The notes: generated from the letters alone by a model not told the origin. DNA of 46,383 nucleotides from Chromera velia (GCA_018398765.1 JAHBMJ010000494.1:1-46383); one strand, 5' to 3'. Positions 11,387-22,099 are shown, numbered from the stretch's first letter. Made by a program: numbers and translations.

Positions 11387-11615
11387 GACCGTGCCTCTTT
11401 CACTTTTTGCCCCAGCAGTAGCATGACTTCATCTCTTCCATTCTTCTTTGCACCAACAGCAGTATGACCGCCTCTCGTGCATCCTCTTCTCTGGCAGCAG
11501 CAGGACTGTGCCTCTTTCACTTTCTGCTCCAGCAATTATAGCCTGACTTCATCTCTTCCATTCTTTATGCAAGCAGCAGTATGACCGCCTCTCTTGCATC
11601 CTCTGCTCTGGCAGC
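11387..11615. repeat. Satellite B, third block
   Basis: Short run of satellite B units between two TSD-flanked elements. Its right part is the start of the second 2.64-kb unit. Confidence 0.8.
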
Positions 11616-11623
11616 AGTAGAAC

Positions 11624-12892
11624 CAGTACATTGAAAGCAATAATTGTAATTGCAATAATTGCAAATAATTGGGAGCAATAATTTATTGCAAGCTCTTAGC
11701 TCATTACAATTTATTGCAATAATTGTATACAATTTCAAAATTGAGAGTCTGAGGTGTTTTATTGGGCTCAAAACTAGTGAAAAACAAGGCTAAACCCGCG
11801 TTATAGGGCGCCAAAGCGATCAAGCATACGTGCGGTGCAAAGTAGGCGTGGTGCGCGCACAGTGCGACTGCTTTGCATGCAATTAAGCCGCGTAGACCGA
11901 CGAAACACATGTACGTGTACGTACAATACTGTTATATATATGTATTTATGGAAACGGCTCGGTCTTCTGTCATTGTCTGTTGTTTGGCAGCTTCAGCCGA
12001 CTAAGTAAAGCAAAGGAGCAGTGAGAAGAGTTCCGAGTTTCTCCTTTCTTTTAACGATGTCATACTGTGGCCTTGCACCAAAACATATTTTTAAACACTT
12101 CTACAAACAGACTCCGTTGCAAGGTAGTGCAGAGACAAACGACAAAAAAGAGGTCATTAAAGGCAAGTATGCCTGTCTGCTCTGCAAAAAGCAGGGTAAC
12201 TCTTCATCATGCACTCTGAAGAAATAGACTACCTTCATATTGCATTCATCTGCATCCATTGTTATGAAATTGCATGCCTTGATACTTTTCTTTGATTTAT
12301 GAATGATACTGAGTAGTGTATAAAAATATTATGGCCTTTGTGTCTTCTCGTTTCTGCTATTGTGTGATCGATTGCATGGATGTTTTCGTGGATATGGCTC
12401 TGTTTGCATGCAGTATACTCATAAAATTGAAGTACTATACGTGCTAGCAGTAAGTTTTTACTGCTTGTACGTACAGTTGCAGAATTTTTATGTTATGAAC
12501 CGTACACGAAAGTGTATTCATATTGTTTATCATTCATATTGAATTTTAAGTTTATATTTTCTATGTTAAAAAATAAAAATAGTTATTGTTAAATATATTA
12601 CAGGTATTAATACCAAGTAATAGCTTAGTAATAAGTTGTATAACTTAGTATAACTCCTTTCAAAGATTTTAAATTCATTTATATAAGTATTAAAATACTG
12701 TACATCACATTAAATATGCACAAAAAAACATAAAAATGTTATTAATAGTCCTTTAAACACCCTAGAGCACCTAGAAAAATTAAATTTTTGTTTTATAGGC
12801 AATTATTAGCAATTAATTGCAACTATTGCAGTAATTGTTTATACAAAACTGATCAAAGCAATTTATTTGCAATTTATTTGCTCAATGTACTG
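11624..12892. mobile_element. hAT-like element with perfect 8-bp TSD
   Basis: 1269 bp, beginning CAGTACATTGA and ending TCAATGTACTG (11-bp perfect inverted termini), flanked by AGTAGAAC at 11616-11623 and 12893-12900. The paralogous unit has the uninterrupted site AGCAGAAC at 8977-8984, so the insertion is proven by comparison. The terminus CAG...CTG plus an 8-bp duplication is typical of hAT transposons. Both ends carry repeated GCAATAATTGCAAT-like subterminal motifs. Only a remnant reading frame (12057-12227) is present. Confidence 0.92.
12057..12227 (+). pseudogene. Possible BED-finger remnant of a hAT transposase
   Basis: An open frame of 56 codons starting at ATG 12057. It has a basic N-terminal part and, near its end, YACLLCKKQGNSSSC, a Cys-x2-Cys knuckle in the setting expected for the first half of a BED zinc finger. 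It stops before the His-x3-His half. BED fingers sit at the N-terminus of many hAT transposases, and this ORF lies inside an element with hAT-type ends. That context supports the reading, but the domain is incomplete and the call is inference. Confidence 0.35.
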
Positions 12893-13375
12893 AGTAGAAC
12901 CGGGTCACATACTCATTCCTCAGTCCCCTGCACACTGCGTTCTTCTTGTTCCTGAGCATTCGATCCTTGTGCTCCCCTGACCACACATATTCTGCTTGCC
13001 CCTGAGCACATTCTCGTCTCCTGTCACCGTGCACCGCATTCTTCTTGCCCCCGTGAATGAGCACACTCTGTTTACATGCCATTGCGCACACGATTATTAC
13101 CGAGCTGAGAACCCTCATGCCTCGGAGTATCTTCGGTCTTCGTGTCTCTTTTCACATGTTCATATTGATGCTGCTTCACTTGAACGCATTCTGTTCTCGA
13201 GTTTCTCCACACACATTTTTCCTTCTATCGTGCATACCCTGTTTTATCCCTCAATATCCAAGCCATCCTCGTGAACGCATTTTGTAGTCTTTGGCTATAT
13301 GAGTCGTCGAAGAATTTTTGGGATCAAAGCAAAGAACTCAGGCCGATGCATCCATGGCAAGAACCTTCTTACAGA
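12893..13375. repeat. Segmental duplication, copy of 8977-9475
   Basis: Near-identical to 8977-9475 (for example the CACACTGCGTTCTTCTTG and GCATACCCTGTTTT stretches), resuming the duplicated unit after the inserted element. Open frames 12996-13274 and 13057-13287 mirror 9141-9384 and are not convincing as genes. Confidence 0.8.
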
Positions 13376-13476
13376 CAAGTGTTACGATCTCCTCCTTTTT
13401 GGTGGTTGGGCGCCTACCTAGCTATGCCTCACCAAAGTTGACGAGTCCGACAAGTGGCCTTGTCGGTTCGACAAAC

Positions 13477-13591
13477 GGTCGACAAGTGAGGTTGAAGGTC
13501 CGACAACTGAGCTTGAAGGTTCGACAAGCGAGATTGAAGGTTCGACAAGTGAGATTTAAGGTTCGACAAGTGAGATTGAAGGTTCGACAAC
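13477..13591. repeat. 21-bp tandem repeat, GGTTCGACAAGTGAGATTGAA
   Basis: Five consecutive 20-21-bp units vary around GGTTCGACAAGTGAGATTGA. In one plus frame this gives a heptad-like LKVRQVR repeat (within 13318-13671), but nothing else supports a protein. Isolated TCGACAAG and GATCGAC motifs continue to 14130. No gene was recognised between 13600 and 14273. Confidence 0.8.
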
Positions 13592-14281
13592 TTAAGAGTC
13601 ACACGCGGAAGTCACTGGTCCGACATACGGAATTGGGGTTCGACATACGGAACCGAAGTCTGACAAACTAAATTACAGATTTCTGGATTCAAATTTCACT
13701 TCTTTGAAAGTAGGATCGGGATTGTCAAGATTATGAATTTCATAAAAAGTTGCAACCTCATACCAGAACCTCACAAAAATATTATGCAATCGTTTAACAT
13801 AAAAAGCTATCTAAGCTAGAGTTCAACAAAAAGTTCGACACGTTCTTTCTCTTTCTATGTGTGTTTCTTTTTTCCCTCCTTAATTTTCTTATATGTTTTA
13901 TGTATTCCATTTTGTTTTTGGTGTATTTTGCCATCTCTAAACGGTCATACAATAAAAAGATCGACAAAAAGATCGACTAAACCTGGAGCACACTCTCCAG
14001 AGAGTTCACAAAAGTTTTTATATCCTTGTTTATGAAACATACAAAATTTCTTTGCACTTCTCTTCCTATGCCCATGCCTGCAGTCCTTTAATGAGCTTGC
14101 CAACAAGTTCGACAAGCGGGTCGACAAGTCGTACTTAGCTATACGATTCTTGCTAGGCCATTTGCATTATGGTCGATCCCTGAGCCTTCCTCTTCTCACC
14201 CAGCGGCCTATACAACCATCTCGGCCATGCAGATCCCACTACGTATAGCAATATTGACAATACTCTGTCTAAAAGCAACGA

Positions 14282-14859
14282 CTAGGGGGGGGCACTTCAG
14301 CTGGTTATACCATGGTTACTGACCCTACACCCCCTCCCTACAACGTATGACATGTAACCATCAGTCAAAAGTGGTGCTAATCGATTAGTTACGTTTAGTT
14401 ACTGACAAAACTGGCTTGAAGATTGTTAAACAATTCAGGTTCTGGTCAAAAATGATGAAAAATAATATGTCATACTCACTCTACCACCAAACCCTCCATA
14501 GCCGGGTAACCCATAACCTTTTTTAACCCCCTCAAAAATGAAGTAACCTCCCTTAAAAAGCATTCAAACATGTTCTAAACATCATTTTGAATGTTTTTAA
14601 AAGTTGAAAATTTGGTTAGTTACTGAGGTCAAAATGTTTGTAACTGGGTAACCTGTAACCTTTTTGTATGACAAAGATAAAAAGGGGGTAACCCAAAGTA
14701 ACCACGTAGCCTACACTTTAAAAACACTAGATTTTGATGTAACTTGACCAAGCAGAGCTCCAAGTTGCCGGACTGGCTCGCAAAAATCTGTTTTTGTTCA
14801 CATTTTATATCATTCTGGGCTCAAAATCTACCATAACCTTCTAGAGTGCCCCCCTCTAG
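14282..14859 (-). mobile_element. MITE of the CTAGGGGGGGGCACT family, copy 1
   Basis: 578 bp with inverted termini CTAGGGGGGGGCACT (left) and CTAGAGGGGGGCACT (right, read inverted), flanked by AGCAACGA (14274-14281) and AGCAATGA (14860-14867), an 8-bp duplication with one change. The interior is rich in GGTTAC motifs and has no reading frame. Read on the minus strand, it is homologous end to end with 21518-22099. TIR sequence and TSD length suggest a hAT-derived MITE. Confidence 0.85.
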
Positions 14860-14867
14860 AGCAATGA

Positions 14868-15889
14868 TGGGTTTTAGGCTTATGTACCGACAGGTAAACC
14901 TGGCCTGATCTAGTACCCGACTCATTATTTAGTCACAGTTTACATATGTTTTGCAATTTTGCTTTACTCTAGCTGCTTATTACATTGTTATGAGAAACTA
15001 CATTATCATTTTATTTATGCTCATAATGCAGCTCATTCTATATTAGTTTATTATTATTTAATTTTTTACAATTTTCTGCAGGATTTCTTGGATAATAGAA
15101 AAATACCCGTTAACCCTATAAGGCAGCATATATATATATATTATCTTTCTTTCTAAAAATTTTTTTTCTTCCTTATAAGTTCTCTCTCTTTTTTTTTTTC
15201 TGGGAAACTGCAAGCATAACACATTCTTCCTTTTTATATGAGCGATTCCACGTGCTCATACTTATGGATATCTATGCGTAACACATTCCCCTTTCTATGG
15301 GAAGAGAGAAGGATGTTGCCATACAATAATATAGGTAGTATATACATGCGGAGTAGCGCACTCCTCGTATTATCTGAAACAGCTCTCAAAATGGTATACA
15401 AATGGAGAGAGAACACCATACAATCATTTAATATACATTCTCAAAGTCTCTTGGTGACAGCATGCTAAGATGCGTATACATTGAAGGACACACACATGTT
15501 CATGTAATATGTAGACTGATCGAAACATGCCCTCGTGAATGCAAATTCCACGCATACATATGCATTATGCATCTCAGAGGCTTTCTGAGGGGCAGCAGAA
15601 GTGGTATATAGAGTATTACGTCGGAGTCTTTCGATCCTTCAATCGTTCTTGCACAATAGATGACCTCAAAGGGGCCTAAAAGCTGTTTTAGGTGGAGGGA
15701 TTATTAAGAAAAGAAGACACACAGTTGTTTATCTGTATAAAAGATGCTCATAAGCCAGGCTTGCCACCAGATGGTCTCTCAGATCAGTGCATATGCATGA
15801 GGTAAAACAAGCAGACTGAACGCCGGTTTGAACGTTATATAATAAAAAGCCACAATGAGCGAATCTGGTCCTCTACTACGCAGTAATCG
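14868..15889. other. No supported gene
   Basis: AT-rich sequence with overlapping open frames on both strands at 15234-15468. They are mutually exclusive and lack motifs or splice context. A TA run lies at 15129-15140. Nothing else was recognised. Confidence 0.6.
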
Positions 15890-16306
15890 CACTGTCGCAG
15901 GGTTGCTTTTCTGGTCGGTAACAGGTCTAGTCTACCGGCAATTGCCGGTAACCGGTAATGGCCTCAGTCTGCTTTCCTTTTACCAACAAAAAAAATGATA
16001 AAAATTAGGGTCCCCCCCAAAAAAATTCGCCTGCGGCGCCAACCTTCAAAAACATGTTTTTAAGTGTTTATTGGCATTTGAAAAGCCTACTTACACACAC
16101 AAAAAAATAAAAAAAATATTAAAAAAATATAAATTTTTAACTGCTTCACCTCTATAAGTAGCAAAAAGTTTTAACAGCTCTATGATAGCGTCTGTCCAAC
16201 AACTACTCTCTTTTTTAACTTTGCTTCATCGCTCACTGTTCTGCTTCTCTGTATATCAGGCCTTGACCATCGTTAGAGAACGATCAAAGTAAGAGACGGA
16301 AAAAGT

Positions 16307-16783
16307 CTACTTCTTTCTAAAAAACGAGGAGATAGTAAGCCTACGGCTCTGTACTTGCGCAGCCCCTGCCCAGTTTTCTGAGGGGGGAGGAGCAAGAAGA
16401 ACATTGCCTCCTCGAGCTCCCCCCATGGTATGACTGGGTCTAGGGCTGGGTGGTCTCGGACAGAAAGAGGAAGGGGCGGATGCGGCTGCTGCACCGCGGC
16501 TATAAAAAGAAGCCGGAGCGACCAACGCCTGAGGGGACCGAATACTAGCAGAGGCTGGGGCAGAGGGGGGAAAAACACGAATCACGGCTCTTTTTGGAGA
16601 GCCTTCTTCTTCTACGCTGCATCTCCCTCTTTTCTTCCCTCTTCTCTCTGAAGGCGGCGGGTCTTTAGGCCTTTCTTCCCCTGCCTCTTCTTCTTGTACC
16701 TGCACCTCTTCCTCTACTCTGCCCCCCCCGTTTGCCTCGACATCGCACAGGCCCAAATTGCCACCCAATCGACTTCCATTCAC
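16307..16783 (-). CDS. Hypothetical, Pro/Ser/Ala-rich frame
   Basis: 158-codon open frame with an acidic N-terminal third, a basic GKKRGR stretch and a Pro/Ala/Ser-rich C-terminal half. It lies inside the 15898-17538 element and antisense to a shorter plus frame. The composition could equally come from GC-rich non-coding sequence. No domain was recognised, so it is listed only because of its length. Confidence 0.2.
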   Translation of the reverse strand: MNGSRLGGNLGLCDVEANGGGRVEEEVQVQEEEAGEERPKDPPPSERRGKKRGRCSVEEEGSPKRAVIRVFPPSAPASASIRSPQALVAPASFYSRGAAAASAPSSFCPRPPSPRPSHTMGGARGGNVLLAPPPSENWAGAAQVQSRRLTISSFFRKK

Positions 16784-17000
16784 ACACTTAGCATCCCTGT
16801 CTCTGTCTACTTAATTATAATTATACATAAAGGTCCACTCGCCTTTTGTTCCCATACTCACTCTCCCTGTCTCTGTCTGCTTACACATAAACCTAATTAT
16901 TGCCTTTCGTTCACATACTTGCTCTCCCTGTCTCTACAAATGCCCAACCGCCTTTCGTTCATATACTTGCTTTCCCTGTCTCTGTTCACTTATTTACTTA
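16780..17000. repeat. Short tandem repeat with TCTCCCTGTCTCTGTC core
   Basis: Three to four diverged copies of a ~60-80-bp unit containing CTTTCGTTCACATACTTGCT followed by CTCCCTGTCTCTG, inside the hAT-like element. Confidence 0.6.
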
Positions 17001-17124
17001 TGATTCTTTCATGTCTGCTTGCTTGCAGTCTAAGTTGCAGATGGCAAATCTCTATCCCCCTGGGTTTCCAGAGTCAGAGGCCCTTTGACGCCTCAGATAT
17101 TAGCTTTTAGCAGCGGGTCTTTCT

Positions 17125-17340
17125 TTGGAGGCTGGAGCACTGGATTGGGGGGACCGCCCAAACTTTGAGGCGGACTCTTTCCGTTGTTGGAATCGCGCAG
17201 GTGCATCTGTTTGGGCCAGCTGTGGTCATTGCGGCCAGCGGTTCTCTGTCTTTGGGCATGAAGTGCAAGACGGGACCCATCGCTTCGACCTGCGTCATCT
17301 TCAAGCACACTGGCCGCATAGCTGTCCCTACAGATGACGC
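17125..17340 (+). pseudogene. BED-type zinc finger of a hAT transposase
   Basis: A plus frame of about 70 codons with no ATG. It contains SVWASCGHCGQRFS, then after ~12 residues DLRHLQAHW. This Cys-x2-Cys ... Leu-x2-His-x3-His layout, with a Trp just before the first Cys, matches the BED zinc finger that hAT transposases use to bind their own ends. The frame ends at a TGA right after the finger, followed by a TGAT repeat at 17380. The finger is well formed, but start and downstream domains are missing, so it is likely a relic exon. A minus ORF (17107-17319) on the same bases is judged a shadow. Confidence 0.5.
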
Positions 17341-17546
17341 ATTAACTTTTTGAATTGACCTTAAGTCTAGCTTTAAATGATTGATTGATTGACCTATAAC
17401 CTAGGACTTAGGTTATTGAAAAGTGTTAGTGACTGTTAGAATTCTACCAAGTCTTTGCCAACTGCCACCAAACTCTGCCGGTAATTACCAGTTACCGGTA
17501 ATGAAGCTTGTCTACCGCCGAAAAAATCGGTAACCCTGCACTGTTG

Positions 17547-19600
17547 AGATGTCGTCTATGACTTTGAGCTCTTCCTATGTAGAGCCGTTTTCGGTCTGCT
17601 CTCAGATTGTAGTTCGGTCTGATACAAATATCAGACAAAAGCAGCATGAAGCAGCAAGGTTAGACAGTTTGAGTACGTTCACACGCGCACCAAGTATTTT
17701 TGCTTAACTTGGGGGGCACTTTTGTTGCATGCTCCTCAAGCGATAATCGGAGTGCATACAAAAGTGCATGTATGCATTTAATGCGCGCGCGCGTCTGACC
17801 TTCAAGTTGTTGTCTTGCATAGTTCTGACTAGCTTGCTTTCTGGAATTGCCATTGAAGCAAACTTGCATCTAAAAGTATTCCAACAACAGACAGATATCA
17901 GCACAACGCAGTAGAAGGCTACCAATGCAGTTTTGAAAGGGGGGATGTCTCATTGTTCGTTTGTGGACGTTTGTGGAGGGAAATCGGCTGGCACGTGGAC
18001 AGGTCATGGGCGAGGCGCTCCGTTCTTTCTGCGTGTGAGTGTGTAGGTGTGTGTGTCTTTTGATTGGATAGCATTTCCTCATAGGTTTACTAGTTGTAGG
18101 CGGGCCCTCCCACGAGTCAGTAAGCCTAGAGTACTCACGTACCCCTTACCTGTTTAATGTGGTGAGTCAGGAGCAAGCTCAGGTTTTCGTATATTCAGTC
18201 ACCCGTTGCTCTTCCTCCTTCCCCCCGTTCGTATGGACAAATAGTTTTGTAAAAGATTTATGGTCTGCATCCATGTACTTCCCTACGCACAGGGTTATAC
18301 ATGCTACAAATATCAATACACATATATATTCATCTTTACATATAACAGCATCCCACGCAGTGTTAGGTCTGTTCATGGGTGTTGACGTTTATCAGACTGA
18401 GACTTCTCCCGTATGGCAACTTCTACTACAGTCAATGTTGACTGTTCCTTCTGTTCGGAAATATTGATTCATTTCTTTCTACCATTTCTTGTAGGGTTGT
18501 GGTCTTCCTGATCTTTCCTCACGTCGACCCCTTCCCCGTCCCTTTAGCGATCCACTGACTTGCACATCAACTCCTTCCTTGCTCTTTCACACATGCCTTA
18601 GATCGCATCTTTCATAGGAGGCCAGGTTCTCACCCCTGCCTCCAGAACCCCAGGTTCTCTCCCCCGGTCTCCTTCCTTTCTCTCTCGCTGCTGTATTACG
18701 AGGTCAGGTCCTCACCTCTGCTTCAGGAGATCTGGCCTCTCTCCGCCTGTTCTCCTTTTTTTTTTTTTTTGGGTGACCTTTTGGGAGATCTGGCCTCTCT
18801 CCACCTGTTCTCCCTTTCTGGTGACCTTTTTCACGAGCTTGTATCGATCTGAGACGCATGCCTACCCATCATATTCATGCATTCACCCATGCACATACAT
18901 TTTATCAGTACAGGAATCATACATGCATCTCAGAAAGTCCCCATGCATTTCTTTATGTATGATCAGCAACGTTGGCCGATTGGAATTTCATCAGATTTTG
19001 CAGTTGTCCGTCTCCCTTCCCCGGCCAACACGTTCCTTCCTGTCCTTACCTGTTTCTAACTGTCCCTCATTGTCCTCGCACCTTGTTTTAGCTTCTGCAC
19101 TTGCACCTGTCTCCTATTTCCACAGTTCTCATGTCTGTCTGTTGGTGCAGACCGACTAAATGCGGTGTACGGTTCCATTTTCATGCCCTTCCGAGGTCTT
19201 CCGCGGTTGTTGAAGACGCCGTTCCATTGCAGGACACCGGTCAGTCCAAGCGGGATCCCCTTCGTATAGACGAGTAGTTGTTGCAACTGGGGGCTGTCAG
19301 CAGAGCCAGAGGCTTACGAGCAGCCTATTAACTCCATGAACGCATGCACTAAAGATGACCCTCTCTTTCTTTTTCTTGTGAGTGAAGGTCAGCTTCATAG
19401 TGCTGCAGGGCTTTTAGAGACGGTGTGATAGCTAAATACGGCTAGGTGCTGTTCAGGGGAAGAGAGGATCTCAAAGAGAGACGGGGAAAGATCTCCGACT
19501 TCCTTCTTGTATAGAACGGGTCATTTTTCTTTGCTCTCTGTCTTTCTTTTGCTGTTTGCATTCCTGCTAATCATGCAGCTCAACAATGCTTGCAGGTTTC
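17547..19600. other. No supported gene
   Basis: Open frames such as 18159-18467, 18773-19159 and 17660-17925 (minus) show no motifs. Pyrimidine-rich stretches with a 15-T run near 18757 and a local repeat of GGAGATCTGGCCTCTCTCC (18727 and 18784) are the only structure seen. Confidence 0.55.
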
Positions 19601-19609
19601 CGATTTTTG

Positions 19610-20000
19610 TGGCCTCAGTAGGGGTCGACGTGCGGAGCGGGTGCGGAGACGGCTGGGGCGGTGCAAAACGATCCTACGTAGACGGATCGAAAAAAGTGAA
19701 TGGGAGACCAATGCCAGAGTATTTCAAGCACCCTATCTGGTTGGTTGGGCGCCCTTAATATGAGGTCATTGGGTGTTTTGCTTCATGTGTGAGGGGGGCT
19801 TCCATGTCGCTCTTGTAGTCCGCAACTGGGGTAGAAGTGCGAAGGCAGGCGAGTCACCAAAATAATCCTATGTAGACGGACGAATACGACACGTGGGAAG
19901 GCATTGATGAAGTATTTCAGGCACTCTGTCTGGCTGGTTTGGCGCCTCCAATATGAGCGTGCCACGTCCTTTGTTTCATTCATGAGGGGAGGTCTCGTGC
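19610..20000. repeat. Diverged direct tandem duplication, ~194 bp period
   Basis: CTACGTAGACGGATCGAAAA near 19674 recurs as CTATGTAGACGGACGAATAC near 19868. AGTATTTCAAGCACCCTATC and AGTATTTCAGGCACTCTGTC recur at the same offset, as does TTCATGTGTGAGGGG. This is one ancient duplication; neither copy has a long open frame. Confidence 0.65.
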
Positions 20001-20800
20001 TGCATCTGCACTTGAAGAGACGGCATTCCTCGTGGGGAGATGGCAACGTGTCCCTTTATACCACCACTCAAAAAAAACCCAACAGCCGCTCTCATGTCCC
20101 TTTCTACCATTCTTATGCTCATACAGAACTGCGGAGGCGGCCCTGCTGTCTCATTTTCTCATGCATTTTCCTTTCACAGACCTTTACATTCAAGCTGCTT
20201 GTATTCGCGTGGTATGCGCTTCTTATCACTTGCCTTGAGTGCAGTACTAGTAATTCTGATGTGGCAGGACTGTTAGGTTGGGCGGAGCAATAGAAGACAG
20301 CAAGATCGTCTGGCAGAGACTTATTGGGTATAGAAGGAAAAAAAAATGGCCGGCTGAATACATCTTGAATAGGGAAGGAGGGAAAGCGAGGAACAGAGGG
20401 AAAGGAGCGGAAAGAGAAGAAGAGGGAAGAAGAGAGAAGAAGAGAGAAATGGGAAGAGAGAGAAGCAGTAGGAAAGTACCCGCTGTAGCGATGAAAGAGC
20501 GCGGTAAGGGCCCTTGAAAAGAATTCTTTCCGCTTTTTGCATGCCTTATTCATTGACGCCTCCTTGTTTTCTCTTTTTTGTCTTACTGGGTGTGAGTGGA
20601 CCGCTTTCCAAGATTGAGTCATGTTCTGTTCATTCGGATCTTCCCTCTCTGTCTCTCTTTTTTTTTTTTTTCTTCTTCTTCCTCTCAGAGATCCGGCCAC
20701 GTACGGTTACTCACTCAAACCCATGTATTAGTCATGCATTCCCGTTGTCGGTCGATCCACTACTCTTTCAATCCTTTTCTCTTCTCCTTCTTTTTTTCAG

Positions 20801-20939
20801 GAGGACAGCTTATGGGAGGTCCATCACTCACTCAGGCGCGAACCCTACCTTTGACGCTGAACTCCATCTTTTTAGACGGGCATGACGCATTTCTAAAACC
20901 GGGATGGAAGGACAAAGAGGTTGAAGTCAGAGACGACTG
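20801..20939 (+). CDS. Well-formed internal exon of unknown gene
   Basis: A pyrimidine tract ending TTTTTTTCAG (20791-20800) precedes 139 nt with one fully open frame, followed exactly by the consensus donor GTAAGT (20940-20945). The open frame encodes about 46 residues ending in WKDKEVEVRDDW, a charged segment with no family I recognise. Both splice signals match the textbook consensus, unlike anything else in the 17.5-21 kb stretch. Partner exons were not found with confidence. This could be a genuine host exon or part of a decayed gene. Confidence 0.45.
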
Positions 20940-21079
20940 GTAAGTCTGATCTGGGAAGGGCAGTTTGGAAAGAGGGAGGGACGTCGAGGAAGAAAAGAAG
21001 AGAAAAGAATAAAAAAGAAAACGATATAATCAAGTCGCTTCATCGCTTCCGTTTTTCTCTTTGGTCCCTCAAGGTTTTC

Positions 21080-21509
21080 ATTTATTCGTTCCTTTAGTCA
21101 TCCATTCCTTCATTCATTCATTCGTTCAGTTGTTCATTCACTCATTTATCCAATTGTTTGTTCCTTCATAATCATACTTTCGTCCGTGCATGCTCATCCG
21201 TGTTTCTGTAATTCACTCATTTCCTTGCTTATCCACTCACTTGCTTTTTGCTTGCATATGCATCCTTCAATTTCCCATTCTTCCATTTATCTATCCACTT
21301 ACGTCTCTGCATTTTTCAATTCACTCCTAGATTCACTTTTCCTTTACGCATCGTTCATTTTCTCGTGCATGCATTCCTTGATTCACTCGTTCCTTTGTGC
21401 ATCGTTTATTTACTCGTGCATGCATTCCTCGATTCACTCGTTCCTTTACGCATCGTTCATTTACTTGTGCATGCATTCTTTGACTTCCTCGTTCCTTCTA
21501 CTTATTCAT
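21080..21509. repeat. ATTC-rich region and 51-bp tandem repeat
   Basis: ATTCATTCGTTC-like microsatellite around 21095-21180 grades into three copies of a 51-bp unit (about 21351-21500) containing GTGCATGCATTCCTTGATTC followed by ACTCGTTCCTTT. The 51-bp length keeps a reading frame open (21186-21521), but the resulting protein is merely repetitive. The same style of sequence resumes after the MITE at 22108, showing the MITE inserted into it. Confidence 0.75.
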
Positions 21510-21517
21510 GCATTTAC

Positions 21518-22099
21518 CTAGGGGGGGGCACTCTTGGGCTCATATAGGGTTACAAGTGCAAAAATGACATAAAAAATGAACCAAAAAACATTTGGACGAG
21601 CTTTTCACACAAGCTGGAGGTCCGGCATGTTGAGTTACTTCGAAATCAATCACTTTTACTCTATAGCTTATGTGGTTACATGAGGTTACACCTCTTATTA
21701 TATATGTCCCCTTGCAAGGTTACAGGTTACAAAGTTACAGGCGGTTTTGAGGTCCGTAACCGACCAAAAAGTCAACTTTCAAAAACTCTTCAAATTACTT
21801 CAAAAACACTTTAAAATGCATGTAGACGAAGGTTACATCACTTTTGAAGAGGGTTATTTTAGGTTACAGGTTACAAGGTTACAAGGGGTTTGGCTACAAA
21901 GTGAAAGGGACACATCGTTTTTCATCAGTTTCTCATATAACCTTAATCAACAGAAGGTGTTTTCAATATTTTTAGACGTAACCTGATGAGATTGATCGAT
22001 TGGGACCACTTTTGAAATAAAAGTAACATTATAGGGGGGTATACCCTTATGTATAGGGGGTGTTGAAACCTGTAACCCAATATAAGTGCCAGGCCCTAT
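21518..22099 (+). mobile_element. MITE of the CTAGGGGGGGGCACT family, copy 2
   Basis: 582 bp beginning CTAGGGGGGGGCACT and ending AGTGCCAGGCCCTAT, flanked by a perfect 8-bp duplication GCATTTAC (21510-21517 and 22100-22107). The interior aligns along its length with the inverse of 14282-14859, including a shared GGTTACAGGTTAC core and a run of similar TCAA/ACTT motifs. There is no transposase. The frame 21747-21986 is chance. Confidence 0.88.

Larger units (their letters stand above)
8881..11521. repeat. 2.64-kb tandem segmental duplication unit
   Basis: The sequence starting TTTCTGCTCCGGCAATTATA near 8883 begins again at 11522 (TTTCTGCTCCAGCAATTATA), giving a period near 2639 bp. The second unit continues through 11623 and, after an inserted element, through 12893-13375. 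The inner part (9600-11390) also matches 2590-6032 apart from the insertions there. At the right edge the second copy skips bases corresponding to about 9475-9596. Confidence 0.8.
15898..17538 (+). mobile_element. hAT-like element with BED-finger frame
   Basis: 1641 bp, beginning CAGGGTTGC and ending GGTAACCCTG, flanked by CACTGTCG (15890-15897) and CACTGTTG (17539-17546), an 8-bp duplication with one transition. Both ends carry subterminal TACCGG/CCGGTA repeats (15933-15956 and 17478-17502), another hAT habit. The interior contains a BED-type zinc-finger frame (17125-17340), a low-complexity ORF and tandem repeats, but no recognisable catalytic core, so it appears to be a decayed or non-autonomous copy. 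Confidence 0.75.

Noticed and set aside
1-13375. Evenly spaced short repeats considered as a CRISPR array
   Set aside because: Units are diverged head-to-tail satellites without unique spacers, and the window is eukaryotic.
17107-17319. Minus ORF opposite the BED finger
   Set aside because: No motif; the plus frame has the zinc-finger spacing.
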